From the NCBI GenBank assembly GCA_023548195.1, contig JAJHZJ010000013.1, forward strand, positions 2,489,001-2,553,000: a stretch of DNA of 64,000 nucleotides, read 5' to 3'. The notes below the pieces were generated by a model. It did not search any database and had not been told where the DNA came from. It saw only the letters and a list, made by a program, of their open reading frames with translations. The position numbers and the translations under genes are program-made. Numbering within the stretch: position 1 is the stretch's first letter; each line of letters opens with the position of its first letter. Positions 52,901 through 63,884 of this stretch are shown here, one piece after another. The stretch comes from Bettongia penicillata ogilbyi. Lineage: Eukaryota; Chordata; Mammalia; Diprotodontia; Potoroidae.

Positions 52901-53719
52901 GAGAAATGTATAACAGTAAAAGAAGATGGACTAGTCATGGGGTAAGGGTAAGAGATTATAGGTGGACAGCTAGAGTATTCTACCAGACCTTCATGATGTC
53001 AAGACAAAGTGAGGAATGCCTTCAGGATGGATATTGGGAAGTTCACTATATGGGAGAACATAGTTTATGAATTGCATAGGATGGGAAGGCATGAATGGGC
53101 TACAACCTGTATTACTGTAGGAAACATTCAGGTCCACAAGACCACAAACCCATTTGAGTATTTGAGTACTACAGAAAACTAAGAGCCCATATCTTGACTT
53201 AGAAGGCCTGAGTCTTTAATAGTTAATGTGGCAGACACATAGTATTGGTCTTTACCTCCTAATGACTCCTTTTTCCAGCAATAACTCCCTTCCCTAAATT
53301 ATTTTGCACAAGACTGCCCTCGATTATGCCATGGGAGCAAAGCAAATACATTTCCATCTAGCTCTCTTTTTGTATACAGAACCTCTCCTTTGAGGGGAAC
53401 TTTGATTCGGCTCATGCAGGTAAGTGTTCTCTATACTGGTACCTAGTGGAATTTCTAGCATACCACAGAGTATAAGAAGCTGAGATTTGGAGATGATTGG
53501 GGCTACCACCTCAGAGTTCCTGGGAATGAACAATTGGGGCACTTGGTTTCCATCTGATCTCTTTCTTTCAATAAATGTCTTTTAATTTGTATCACCTCCA
53601 GCACCTCTTAAATTGAATTTAAACACTTCTTGAATGGTCTATCAGGTTAACTCCTTCAGTAAACTGAAGCATCTTGCACTTTATTTGGGGTTGAGAGAAG
53701 AAAAGACTAGAGGAGTCAA
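52901..53719. other. Non-coding DNA without recognised features
   Basis: No recognised repeat, RNA or coding feature. Confidence 0.35.
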
Positions 53720-54308
53720 ATCAATAATAACATGTGCCAAACACTGTGCTAAGCACTAGGGAATGAGAAGAAAGGCATACAACTTCACAACAATTTCACA
53801 ACTTACTCTATTCTCAATAAGCTCACCATCTAATGGGAGAAACAACATGCAGATAACTACATACAGATAAGATATACAGGATAAATTGGAGATAATCAAC
53901 AGAGGGAAGGTCTTAGCATTTAGGGGGATCCAGAAAGGTTTCTTGTGCAAGGTAGCATTCTATCTGGTCTCTAAAGGAAGTCAGGGAAGCCAGGAGACAG
54001 AGACAAGGAGGGACAGCGTTCCATGTATGGGAAATTCCATGCCAGAGAAAATGAGCAGACTTGGGAGAGACAAAGCATCTTGTTCAAGGAGGAGCAAGGA
54101 GGCCAATGTCACTAATCACTGAGAATGTGGAGGCAGAATAATGTCGAGGAAGACTGGAAAGATAGGAAGAGTTTAGATAATGAAGGACTTTAAAAGTCAG
54201 ACAAAAATTTTATATTTGATCTTAGAGGTAATACGGAGACCCTGGAGTTTATTGATTAAGTGAGTGACACAGTCAAACAAGACATGGACTTATATTTTAG
54301 GAAGATTT
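53720..54308 (+). repeat. Medium-reiterated repeat R, copy 3
   Basis: The best-preserved copy: 'caaacactgtgctaagcact', 'ataatcaacagagggaaggt', 'agggaagccaggagacagag', 'gcaaggaggccaatgtcact', 'gagtttattgattaagtgag'. Confidence 0.75.
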
Positions 54309-54484
54309 AGTGTCTACACTAAATCCAATATGGCAACCACCGCTACCCCCCTCCCCAAGAGAAGGGGCCACCAGACTACCTAAGGAGGGGTGAATTGGCC
54401 CAGGGTGGAAAAATAGAGTAGATTAACATTTCCTTGCTGATCAGTATTGCCATTGGACTATATTTATAGCCAAGATGAGATAAG
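54309..54484 (+). pseudogene. RN7SL: 7SL (SRP) RNA pseudogene, 5'-truncated
   Basis: Begins in the S domain: 'CTACACTAAATCCAATATGG', then 'CTACCTAAGGAGGGGTGAAT', 'GGCCCAGGGTGGAAAAATAG', 'TGCTGATCAGTATTGCCATT', in 7SL order. The 5' and 3' parts of the Alu domain are lacking. It lies between repeat R and a SINE, and no target duplication is visible. An old, non-functional fragment. Confidence 0.85.
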
Positions 54485-54738
54485 GAGGGGCCAGCTACAT
54501 GGGGCACTAGATAGATCACTGGGCTTGGAATCAAGAAGATGCATCTTCTGGAGTTCAAATCCATCCATACACTTCCTACCTGTGTTACTCTGGGCAAGTC
54601 ACTTGACCCTGTTTCACTCAGCTCTTCATTGGTAAAATGAGCTGGAGAAGGAAAAGGCAAACCACTCCATTATCTTTGCCAAGAAGACCCCAAATGGAGT
54701 CGTGAAGAGCCAGGCACAAGTGAAGTAGGACTAAACAA
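54485..54738 (+). mobile_element. SINE with RTE-type 3' end, full length
   Basis: 'ggggccagctacatggggca', 'gtgttactctgggcaagtca', 'ccactccattatctttgcca', 'agagccaggcacaag'. Confidence 0.88.
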
Positions 54739-55680
54739 TTGAATACATTGACTGCTCCTGTGTCACACTTGCTACAAATCACATTATAGGTCCAAGTTAT
54801 GGCAAATATCTACAGAAATAAAATTTTAGCTCTTGTCTCATTTATTTTGACTTTGTATTCCCAATGGCCTGGAGTGGGGTGGGAGTTGCCTCATTTATGT
54901 ACAGTGCCTGGCACATGACAGACACTTAATAAATGGAATGGAAAGAAGCCTAGAATTGCAGTCAAGATTAGTTTATAGACTAGACCTTACTATAGTTAAA
55001 TTAGATTTGAAGGGATCAAAAAGAATAAAGATTTATCATGGAAAAAAAATCATCACTTTAGTTAATTTAATCAGAAATTTGCATTAAACTAAAGGAGCAG
55101 TTCAGTGGGCAAACTACTTGGTTCATTGAAAAAGGAATTAGCAAAAAACATTTCCCTCCAGAATTTATTTGAGCTACACAAGTGTGCAGCAGATGCATAC
55201 TCCTTGAGAAGCCCTTACATTCAAAACTGGTGGTTAATTCCTTCATTATATGATGGGGAAAACTTTTAATGTAAAATCTTGTTTAGTGAGCCATTAAACT
55301 GTGCGGTAAACATTGCAAACCACTGGGCTCCTTGATAAACACACATACGCAAATAAGCATGTGCTCACACGCACACACAAACACACACAGAGGCACATTT
55401 TTATTAGACAACTAATAAGGGCTTATCCTGTTCCTAAAACGAAGTGGTACAAAGAGTAACCTGTAAGATTCAAGTATGAGATTATCCATGCATTTTATGT
55501 AGTCACACTGAGTCATATGAAAGAAAGGAAAGGTTGAAACCGATGTCTGAGGTTGCTTTTCCTCCAATTCTCCCCAGCATCTCTAAGGGGTTCTTTTCAA
55601 ACAATCAACAGGCCTAGTAAAAATACTACAGGAATGGGCAGAAGGGCAGCAAAGAGGTGTCTTGAATTGCCACTGTCATC
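54739..55680. other. Mostly unrecognised DNA
   Basis: An L2-like tail lies at 54870-54945 ('gtgcctggcacatgacagac') and a CA-rich simple repeat at 55338-55392. The rest is not recognised. Confidence 0.4.
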
Positions 55681-55689
55681 TTGCAGCAA

Positions 55690-56065
55690 CTTTTAAAAAT
55701 TTTATTTTTTTAAAATTGTTACTTTTGTCTTTATATCACATTCACTTGCAGATATATCCAACCCCTCCCATACTTCTACATTTTCTCAATGAGTCCTCCC
55801 TTTTAACAAGAATTAAAGAAGGAAGAGAAAGAAAAGGCAGGTCAACAAATCAAACCAACTCACTGACCATTCTGACGATATGTGCAGCATTCAATACCCA
55901 TAGCCTCCCCCATGTACAAAGAAAGATAGGGACATTCATTTTCTCAACCTTTCTGTGGGGCCAAGTTTTCAACCTTTGTTTTGAAAATACTGAGGTCAAA
56001 GTTATTTCTTCTTAATTTTATTGATACTTTTTGTCTTTACATTACCCCCTTTCCCCAGTGTATCC
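55690..56065 (-). mobile_element. L1 3' UTR-like fragment(s), reverse
   Basis: 'tgtctttatatcacattcac', 'ccaacccctcccatactt', 'gcagcattcaatacccatag', 'tctgtggggccaagtttt' match a reversed L1-associated 3' region common in marsupials. A second start-like string lies at about 56010-56060. Confidence 0.45.
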
Positions 56066-56084
56066 CAATGTATTTTCCAATATA

Positions 56085-56402
56085 AGTGGTGCAGTGGATA
56101 GAGTATCAGTGCAGGATTCAAGAGGACCTGAGTTCAAATCTCACCTCAGACACTTGACACTCAGTAGCTACGTGACCTTGATCAAGTCACTTAATCCCAA
56201 TTGCCTCATCCTGGGTCATCTCCCGTCATCCTGATGAATAGCTGGTCACTGGATTCAGTTGGGTCTGGAGGAGAAGTGAGGCTGGTGACCTGCACAACCC
56301 TTCCTCACTCAAAGAACAAAGTCAAGTGCAAGTTATGCCATTATTTCTCTGATGGCATGGTCTTCTTTGGCAATGAAGGACACACACAGACACATAAATA
56401 AA
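56085..56402 (+). mobile_element. SINE with the second tail type, full length
   Basis: 'ataagtggtgcagtggatag', 'acctgagttcaaatctcacc', 'gtgaccttgatcaagtcact', then the alternative tail 'ctggtcactggattcagttg', 'gaagtgaggctggtgacctg', 'aatgaaggacacacaca'. Confidence 0.85.
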
Positions 56403-56449
56403 ATATTTAGCACACCTTAAAGTGAAAGTGGTATAGCGGCAAGGAAACG

Positions 56450-56635
56450 GAATAAGCATATATTAAGTGTCTACTGTGTGTACTGTGCTAAAATGCTTTA
56501 CAAATATGGTTTCATTTGATCCTCTCAAAAACCCTGGTAGCTGGGTTGCAAAATAATTTTACAGTTGAGGAAGCTGAGGCAGATAAAGGTTAAATGACTT
56601 GCCCAATATTAAGAGCTAGGAAGTATCTGAGGGTA
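56450..56635 (-). mobile_element. MON1/THER1-like SINE, reverse
   Basis: 'aagtgtctactgtgtgtact', 'atttgatcctctcaaaaacc', 'taaatgacttgcccaatatt'. Confidence 0.7.
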
Positions 56636-57169
56636 CTTTTTAAAAAAAATATTAGTTCACTCCATATGTTTAATGACTATTTTACTGTTGTCAGTGTTCT
56701 TTGGTGGACTGTTCTTAGTGCAGAAGGATAGTCCATAGTTATAGTTCTTGCCTTATAAATACTTATACTTTGTAATGCTTTATGGCATTGAGAATTTTCC
56801 ATGGAGGATGATGTAAAGATTACATAAAGATAACATTGGTCTGTTTCTACTTCTTTCAAAATTTAAAAAAAATTATTATTTATTTTAAACATTCTGTTCT
56901 TTTTAAATCTTGAATTTCAAATTCTCTCCCTCCCTCACACCTTTCCTCTACCCACTGAAAAGACAAGCACTATGATATCGATTATGCACATGAAATCATG
57001 CAAAATGTATTTCCATATAAGCCATTTTTAAAAAAGCAAGAAAAGTAAAGAGAATCAGAAAATTATACTTCAGTTTGCACTCAGAATTTATCAGTTCTCT
57101 CTCTTGAGGTGGATAGCATTTTTTCCTCATGACTTCTTTGGATCATTGTATTAATCAGAATAGTCAAGT

Positions 57170-57905
57170 CATTCACAGTTTAACATCATTGCAATATTGT
57201 TGATACTCTATATAATGATCTGGGTCCTTCTCACTTCATTTTGCATCAGTTCATACAAGTCTTGCCATGTTTTTCTGAAACTACCCCCTCATCATTTCCC
57301 AAATAGTACTCCTTCGCAATCATATATCACAGTTTGTTTAACCATTCCCCAATTTATGAGTAGCCTCTCAATTTCTAATTCTTTGCTACCACAAAAAGAG
57401 ATGCTATAAATATTTTTTTGCATATAGGTCATTTTCCTTTTTCTTTAATCTCTTTGGGATACAGACCCAGTACTGGTTTTGTTGGGTCAAAGAGTATGTG
57501 CACAGTTTTATTGCCTTTTGGGCCCAGCTCTAAATTGTTCTCTGGAATGGTTGGACCAGTTCACTGTTATGTTGTTCATTTGTTGAACTGTTGTTCATTT
57601 GTATGCCTATTTTTCTCTCATTCCCTCTAGCATTCGTTAGTTTTGCTAGGTGTGAGGTGGTACCTGAAGAGTTGTTTTAATTTGCATTTCTCTAATCAAT
57701 AGTGATTTAGGTCAATTTTTAATGACTATAGATAGTTTTGATTTGTTCTTCTAAAAACTGCCTGCTTATATCTTTTTATCAAGGGTTCTTATAAATTTAT
57801 AAATTTTATAAATTTATAAATTTGACTTAGTTCTTTATATTTTTGGGAAAAGAGGCCCTTATCAGAGAAACTTGCTATAAACATTTTTGACATTACTGCA
57901 TTATC
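57170..57905 (-). pseudogene. ORF2: L1 ORF2 C-terminal remnant (element F)
   Basis: On the minus strand, 57895-57840 reads FIASFSDKGLFSQKYKEL, matching the region of human L1 ORF2p near its C-terminal domain. Further on come counterparts of the YHLT segment (around 57660) and the 3' portion of ORF2 ('atctctttgggatacagacc', 'gttgggtcaaagagtatgt' on the plus strand). Multiple stops are present. Not functional. Confidence 0.8.
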
Positions 57906-58185
57906 TATGGTAACTTTTAACAAAATATAATCTTCATGATTATCCCTTTTAGTTAAATGTATTTTTGCTTTTGATTTGTCTGAGATAATGATTGTTACCT
58001 CTGCTTTTTTTTTTTTTTTGGTTCAGCTGAAGCGTATTAGATTCTGCTCCAGCCCTTTGTTTTAACTTTGTGTGTGATCTTTCTATTTCAAGTGTGTCTC
58101 TTGTAAACAACATGCTATTGGATTCCAGTTTTCAGTCCATTCAGCTTTCTGCTTCTGTTTGATCAATGAGCTCATCCCATTCCCA
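57906..58185 (-). pseudogene. ORF2: L1 ORF2 endonuclease-domain remnant (element F)
   Basis: Around 58125-58095 the minus strand reads CLQETHLK, the conserved QETH region of the L1 apurinic-type endonuclease, followed by a segment reading TIIISDKSKAKIHLTKRD (around 57995-57945), also endonuclease. After a short stretch it joins the ORF2 C-terminus at about 57905 with no RT domain between. In-frame stops are present. Confidence 0.8.
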
Positions 58186-58889
58186 TTCCCAGTTATGACT
58201 ACTATGCTTTGCCCTCCATCCTATTTTCTTCTGTTTCTTCTTCTGTCTTTATGCTGTTGCTCCTCAAAAGTATATTTTGCTTCTAACCATGGCCTCCCTT
58301 AATCTGTCCTCCCTTTTATCATTTTTCTTCTCCTACCATCTTTCTCTTATCCTCTTCCTTTCCTATTTCCCTATTGTTACATTTCTGTACACAACTGAGT
58401 GTGTACTGTGTGTATATATATGTGCACATCTGTATATGCATATATGTACATATGTATGTATGTGTACACACACATATGCATACTTCTCTCTTTGAACCAA
58501 TTCCAGTAAGAGTAAGGTTAAATCAAGCATTTCCTACTACCTTCCCCATTTTCCCTCCACTGTAAAAGCCCTTCCTTATATGACCTTTTTATGTAAGAAA
58601 AATTTCCCCATTCTACTTCTTACCCCTTTTTCCAATGCATTCCTCTTTCTCATCCCTTCAATTTTTTGGAGATCATACTAAGATAATTGACTCACCTCTA
58701 TGACCTCTATCTATGTAAACTCTTTCTAACTGCCTTATAATGATAAAGTTCTTAGGAGTTTATATATATTATATATATATGTATATATGTATGTATATAT
58801 AAATATATACATATATATATTTAATCTTTCCATAAGGAGCACAAACAGTGTAACTTTATTGAGATCTTTGTGATTATTTGTTCATATTT

Positions 58890-59314
58890 ACCTTTTTGTG
58901 CTTCTTTTGAATCATGTTTGAATATGAAATTTTCTCTCCAGCTATGGTCATTTCATCAGAAATGCTTGAAAGTCTTCAATTTCATTAAATTTCCATTTTT
59001 CCCCCTGAAGGATTATACACTTAATTGTGCTGGCTAATTCTTGATCGTAATCCAAGATCTTTTGCCTCCCACAATGTGATATTCCAAGCTCTCTGCTCTT
59101 TTAACATGCAAGCCACTATATCTTGTGCAATCCTGACTGTGGCTCCACGATATGTGAATGGTTTCTTTCTGACTGCTTCAGGTATTTTCTCTTTTACCTG
59201 AGAACTCTTGACTTTGGCTAGAATATTCTTGGAAGTTTCCGTTTTGAGATCTCTTTCAGGAGGTGATCAGTAGGTTCTTTTAATTTCTATTTTACCCTCT
59301 GGATTTAGGGAACT
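58890..59314 (-). pseudogene. ORF1: ORF1 C-terminal part of element F
   Basis: Complement carries the RRM end and C-terminal domain, more diverged than in elements A-E: 'gaaatgcttgaaagtcttca', 'aggattatacacttaattg', 'gatattccaagctctctgct' on the plus strand. Continues on the far side of element E at 62231. Confidence 0.8.
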
Positions 59315-59327
59315 TTGCCTTCATGAT

Positions 59328-62217
59328 AACTTTTCTTTTCTTTTTTTTTGTTGCTTAATGGTAATTGGGAGTTACATTAGGTGACTTTTTTCTTTTTTTT
59401 AATATAAATTTATTTAACTTTTTACATTCATTTTCACAAAATTTTGGGTTCCAAATTTTCTCCCCATTTATCCCCTCCCCCCACCCCAATACCCCCTGCA
59501 TTCTAACTTTCCCTATCACCAATCTGCCCTCTCTTCTATCATCCCTCCCTTCTCTTGTCCCCATCTTCTCTTTTGTCCTGTAGGGCCAGATGACTTTCTA
59601 TTCCCCATTAACTATATTTCTTATTTCCTTATTTCCTAGTAGCAAAAACAATACTAAACAGTTGTTCCTAAAACTTTGAGTTCCAAATTCTCCCCATCCC
59701 TCCCTCCCCACCCATTCCCTTTGGGAAGGCAGGCAATTCAGTATGGGCCATATCTGTGTAGTTTCGCAAATGACTTCAATAATAGTCATGTTGTGTAAGA
59801 CTAACTGTATTTCCCTCCATCCTATCTTGCCCCCATTGTTTCTGTTCTGTCTTTTGATCCTGTCCCTCCCCAAGAGTGTTGACTTCAAATTGCTCCCTCC
59901 TCCCATTGCCCTCCCTTCCATCATCCCCCCCACCCTGCTTATCTCCTTCTCCCCCACTTTCCTGTATTGTAAGATAGGTTTTCATACCAAAATGAGTGTG
60001 CATTTTACTCCTTCCTTTAGTCGAATGTGGTGAGGGTAAAGTTCATGTTTTTTTCTCAGCTCTCCTCTTTTTCCCTCCACTAAAAGTCTTCTGCTTGCCT
60101 CTTGAATGAGAGATAATTTACCCCATTCCATTTCACCCTCTCTCCTCCCACTACATTTCTCTCTCACCGTTTACCTTAATTTCTTTTAAGATATGGTCCC
60201 ATCCTATTCAATTCACTCTGTGCTCTCTGTCTCTGTATGTGCATGCATGTGTGTATGTGTGTGTACACACATGCATGTACATGTGTGTGTATGTGTGTGT
60301 GTGTTCCCAACAACTCCCAAGATACTGAAAAGTTTTAAGAGTTACAAATATTGTCTTTCCATGTAGGAATGTAAACAGTTCACTTTTGGTAAGTCCCTTA
60401 TGACTTCTCTTTGCTGTTTAGTTTTTCATGCTTCTTCTCATTCTTGTGTTTGAAAGTCAAATTTTCTTTTCAGCTCTGGTCTTTTCATCAAGAATACTTG
60501 AAAGTCCTCTGTTTCATTGAAAGACCATATTTTCCCCTGAAGTATTATACTCAGTTTTTCTGGGTAGGTGATTCTTGGTTTGAGTCCTAGTTCCTTTGAC
60601 TTCTGGAATATCCTATTCCACACCCTTCAATCCCTTAATGTAGAAGCTGCTAGATCTTGTGTTATCCTGATTGTATTTCCACAATACTGGAATTGTTTCT
60701 TTCTAGCTGCTTGCAAGATTTTCTCCTTGACCTGGGAATTCTGGAATTTGGCCACAATGTTCCTAGGAGTTTCTCTTTTTGGATCTCTTTCAGGTGGTGA
60801 TCGATGGATTCCTTCAATACTTATTTTGCCCTCATTCTAGAATATCAGGGCAGTTTTCCTTGATAACTTAGTGAAACATGTTGTCTAGGTTCTTTTTTTG
60901 ATCATGGCTTTCAGGTAGTCCCATAATTTTTAAATTGTCTCTCCTGGATCTATTTTCCATGTCAATTGTTTTTCCAATGAGGTATTTCACATTATCTTCC
61001 ATTTTTTCATTCTTTTGGTTTTGTTTTGAGATTTCTTGGTTTCTCATAAAGTCATTAGACTCCATCTGTTCCATTCTAATCTTGAGAGAACTATTCTCTT
61101 CAGTGATCTTTTGAACCTCTTTTTCCATTTGGCTAATTCTGCTTTTGAAAGCATTCTTCTTCTCATTGGCTTTTTGAACCTCTTTTGCCAATTGAGTGAG
61201 CCTATTTTTCAAGGTGTTATTTTCTTCAGCATTTTTTTGGGTCTCCTTTAGCAAGGTGTTGACCTGCTTTGCATGCTTTTCTTGCATCTCTCTCATTTCT
61301 CTTCCCAGTTTTTCCTCCACCTGTCTAACTTGATTTTCAAAATCCTTTTTGAGCTCTTCCATGCCTGAGCCCACTGGACATCCACCTGGGATGTCTGGGA
61401 TACAGAGGCCCTGACCTCCACATCTTTTCCTGATGATAAGAATTGTTCCTTATCATCAGAAATGAAAGGCTGGAACATCTGTCCCCCAAGAAAGTAGGTT
61501 TCTATGGTCTTATTTTTCTTCCCTTTTCTGGGCATTTTCCCAGGCAGTTACTTGACTTCTGAGATTCCTCTCCACCCCTGCCAGATCCACCCAGCTAGTG
61601 CTTGGGGTGTGAGATTCAAATGCTGCTCCCCAGCCTCAGGGCTTTCAGTGGTGGGCATGGGTGGTATTCAATGTGAGCTTAAATTCTGGTGCTCAGGTGG
61701 GGGCAGGTCCACCTCCCAGGCTCAGTTCCCTCAGGGCGTTCATGTGGAGACCTTCAGTAATGGATCTGAGGTCCTGTCTGCTTTGGGAGTCCCAGGCCAC
61801 TGCTGCCTCTGCCACTCCCTCTGCCGCTGGCTCCCAAGGGGGCCTGAGTCACGGAGACACCCCCGCTCTCCTCTCGGCCAACCCATAAGTCTCTCTCACT
61901 GACCTGGAGTGCTTGTGGGCAGACAGACCTTCGTGGCCGCTGGAGATTCTGTCCCTGAAGCCTGCTCGTATCTTCTCCTCTGGGGCCATGTGGCCAGGGC
62001 AGCACAGGGGTGGGCTCTGCTGTCTCGTGCACGACGGACCTTTGGGGTTGGTTTTTCAGGGCTCTCTGGAAAGGAAATCTCCTCCACTGTGTTCCTGCGC
62101 GGCTTGCACTGATCCAGCATTTGTGGGGAGTTCTTTTTACAGGAAATTTATGGGCTGTGGGTTTGGAGCTAGCATAAAGTGAGTCTTTCTACTCTGTCAT
62201 CTTGGCTCCTCCCCCTC
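59328..62217 (-). mobile_element. HAL1-like element E, complete, with probable 3' transduction
   Basis: Inserted in ORF1 of element F with a 13-base duplication TTGCCTTCATGAT (59315-59327 and 62218-62230). From its 5' end at 62217 it has AGCCAAGATGACAGAGTAG, a CpG-containing 5' UTR of the same type as C, an ORF1 remnant (61535-60438), a TG microsatellite (about 60220-60305) and a polypurine 3' UTR to about 59401. It then ends in an A-tail (complement of 59386-59400), 36 bases of non-element DNA (59350-59385) and a second A-tail (complement of 59331-59349) before the duplication. No ORF2. Confidence 0.92.
60438..61535 (-). pseudogene. ORF1: ORF1 of element E, frameshifted
   Basis: Starts at the ATG complementary to 61533-61535 (MPRKGKKNKTIET). 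The N-terminal part (61293-61535) shifts frame near 61370. The coiled coil and RRM start are open at 60868-61374, and the C-terminal domain is open at 60438-60623. Codon 147 is the ancestral-type Glu (ITEEN), unlike the TAA of A, B and D. Only a few small indels separate it from an open frame. Confidence 0.9.
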
Positions 62218-62230
62218 TTGCCTTCATGAT

Positions 62231-62510
62231 TTCTTGAAATATGATGTCCAAGCTATTTCTTTGATCATGGCCTTCTGGTAATCCACTAATTCTTAAATTA
62301 TCTCTCCTAGATCTATTTTCCTAGTCAATTTTTTTTCCAGTGAAATTTAACATTTTCTTCTATTTTTCCATTCCTTTGAGTTTGTTTTATTGTTTCTTGA
62401 TGTCTCATATTCATTAGCTTTTACTTTTCAAATTCTAATTTTTAAAGAATTATTTTCTTCAGTGAGATTTTTGTACCTCTTATTCTATTTGGGCAATTCT
62501 ATTTTTTAAG
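62231..62510 (-). pseudogene. ORF1: ORF1 middle part of element F
   Basis: Lies between the insertions E and G. On the minus strand it reads through the coiled coil to the RRM, including a SLTEEN segment that has Glu where A, B and D have a stop. Confidence 0.8.
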
Positions 62511-62526
62511 GAGTTCTTTTCTTCAG

Positions 62527-63884
62527 GTTCTTTTTTTTGTCATGGCTTTCAGGTAGTCCCATAATTTTTAAATTGTCTCTCCTGGATCTATTTTCTAAGT
62601 CAGTTGTTTTTCCAGTGAGATATTTCACATTATATTCCACTTTTTCATTCTTTGGTTTTGTTTTGTGATTTCTTGGTTTCTCACTAAGTCATTAGCTTCC
62701 ATCTATTCCATTTTAATTTTTAAAGGACTATTTTCTTTTGAACCTCCTTTTCCATTTGGCTGATTCTGCTTTTTAAAGCATTCTTCTCCTCATTGACTTT
62801 TTGAACCTCTTTTGCCAGTTGAGTTAGCCTATTTTAAAGGTGTTATTTTCTTCAGCATTTTTTGGGGTCTCCTTTAGCAAGTTGTTGACTTGCTTTTCAT
62901 GATTTTCTTGCATTTCTCTCATTTCTCTTCCCAATTTTTCCTCCACCTTTCTTACGTGATTTTCAAAATCCTTTTTGAGCTCTTCCATGGCCTGAGACCA
63001 TTGAATATTTATTTTGGATGTTTGGGATACAAAAGCCTTGACTTTTATGTCTTTTCCTCTTTTAAGCATTGGTGGTAAGCATTGTTCTTCCTCATCTGAA
63101 AGGATGGGAGAAGATACCTGTTATCCAAGAAAGTAACTTTTTATAGTCTTACTTCTTCTCCCTTTTTTGGGCATTTTCTTAGCCAATTACTTGACTTTTG
63201 AGTTCTTTGTCAAGAGTAGGGTATACTCTCTAAGATCTCAGTTCCACCAAGGTGGCACAATCAAGCTTGCACATTGATCTGGGAGCAACCAGAAACTTTT
63301 GTGCCCAGAATCTGCAAGTAGTAGAATTTCCTTTCCACAACAGCCTCACCTCAAGTTCCACTTGCACCAGCACTCAGGGCTGAGGTTCAGATCAGCTGCT
63401 CAATTCCCCCAGGGGCTTCACAATGAGCCCTGCAACAATGGGTGTCATTATTGCTGCCTGCTGTGGGGACTGCCACTACCTGCTGAGGCTTCTGCCTCTG
63501 CCACCTGGGACCAGACCTATGGGGGAGACTCTGCTCCCTTCTGGAATAGCTCAACAAGCCCTCCCACTGACCTTTGGTACCTTTGAGTTGAGGCATCTGT
63601 GAACCGCTGCTGCTGCTGCTGGGGATTCCACCCCCATGGCCTGCTCCAGTCATCTTCCCTGCACAGTCTTGTCAAGGCCAGGCTGGGCTCTGCTCTGCAT
63701 CCATTGTGACAGACCTTTCCCATCAGCCTTCCAGGTCACCCTAGGCTGGAAGTCTCCTCCACTCCTTTGTTCTGTGGCTTCTGCTGCTCTAGAATTTGTT
63801 GAGAGTCATTCTTTACAGGTATTTTATGGGCTGTGGGGGAAGAGTATATGCATCTTTCTACTCTGCCATCTTGGCTCTGCCCCC
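62527..63884 (-). mobile_element. HAL1-like element G, 3'-truncated at an internal A-run
   Basis: 5' end at 63884 (GGGGGCAGAGCCAAGATGGC on the minus strand), 5' UTR of the A/B/D type, then ORF1 from 63174. It stops abruptly at 62527 in the ORF1 A-run that follows the ESHD-type motif, so the C-terminus and 3' UTR are missing. GAGTTCTTTTCTT flanks it at 62511-62523 and 63885-63897 (extending to 16 bases with one mismatch), so this is the true end of the insertion. Confidence 0.9.
62535..63174 (-). pseudogene. ORF1: ORF1 N-terminal remnant of element G
   Basis: Start codon complementary to 63172-63174 (MPKKG). Frame breaks near 63070 and 62840; the longest open piece is 62824-63069. A short deletion removes the LTE codons where A, B and D have TAA. 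Not functional. Confidence 0.85.

Noticed and set aside
61504..61902. 132-codon plus-strand frame antisense to element E
   Set aside because: Antisense of the ORF1 start and 5' UTR; the frame is opened by G/C-rich composition.
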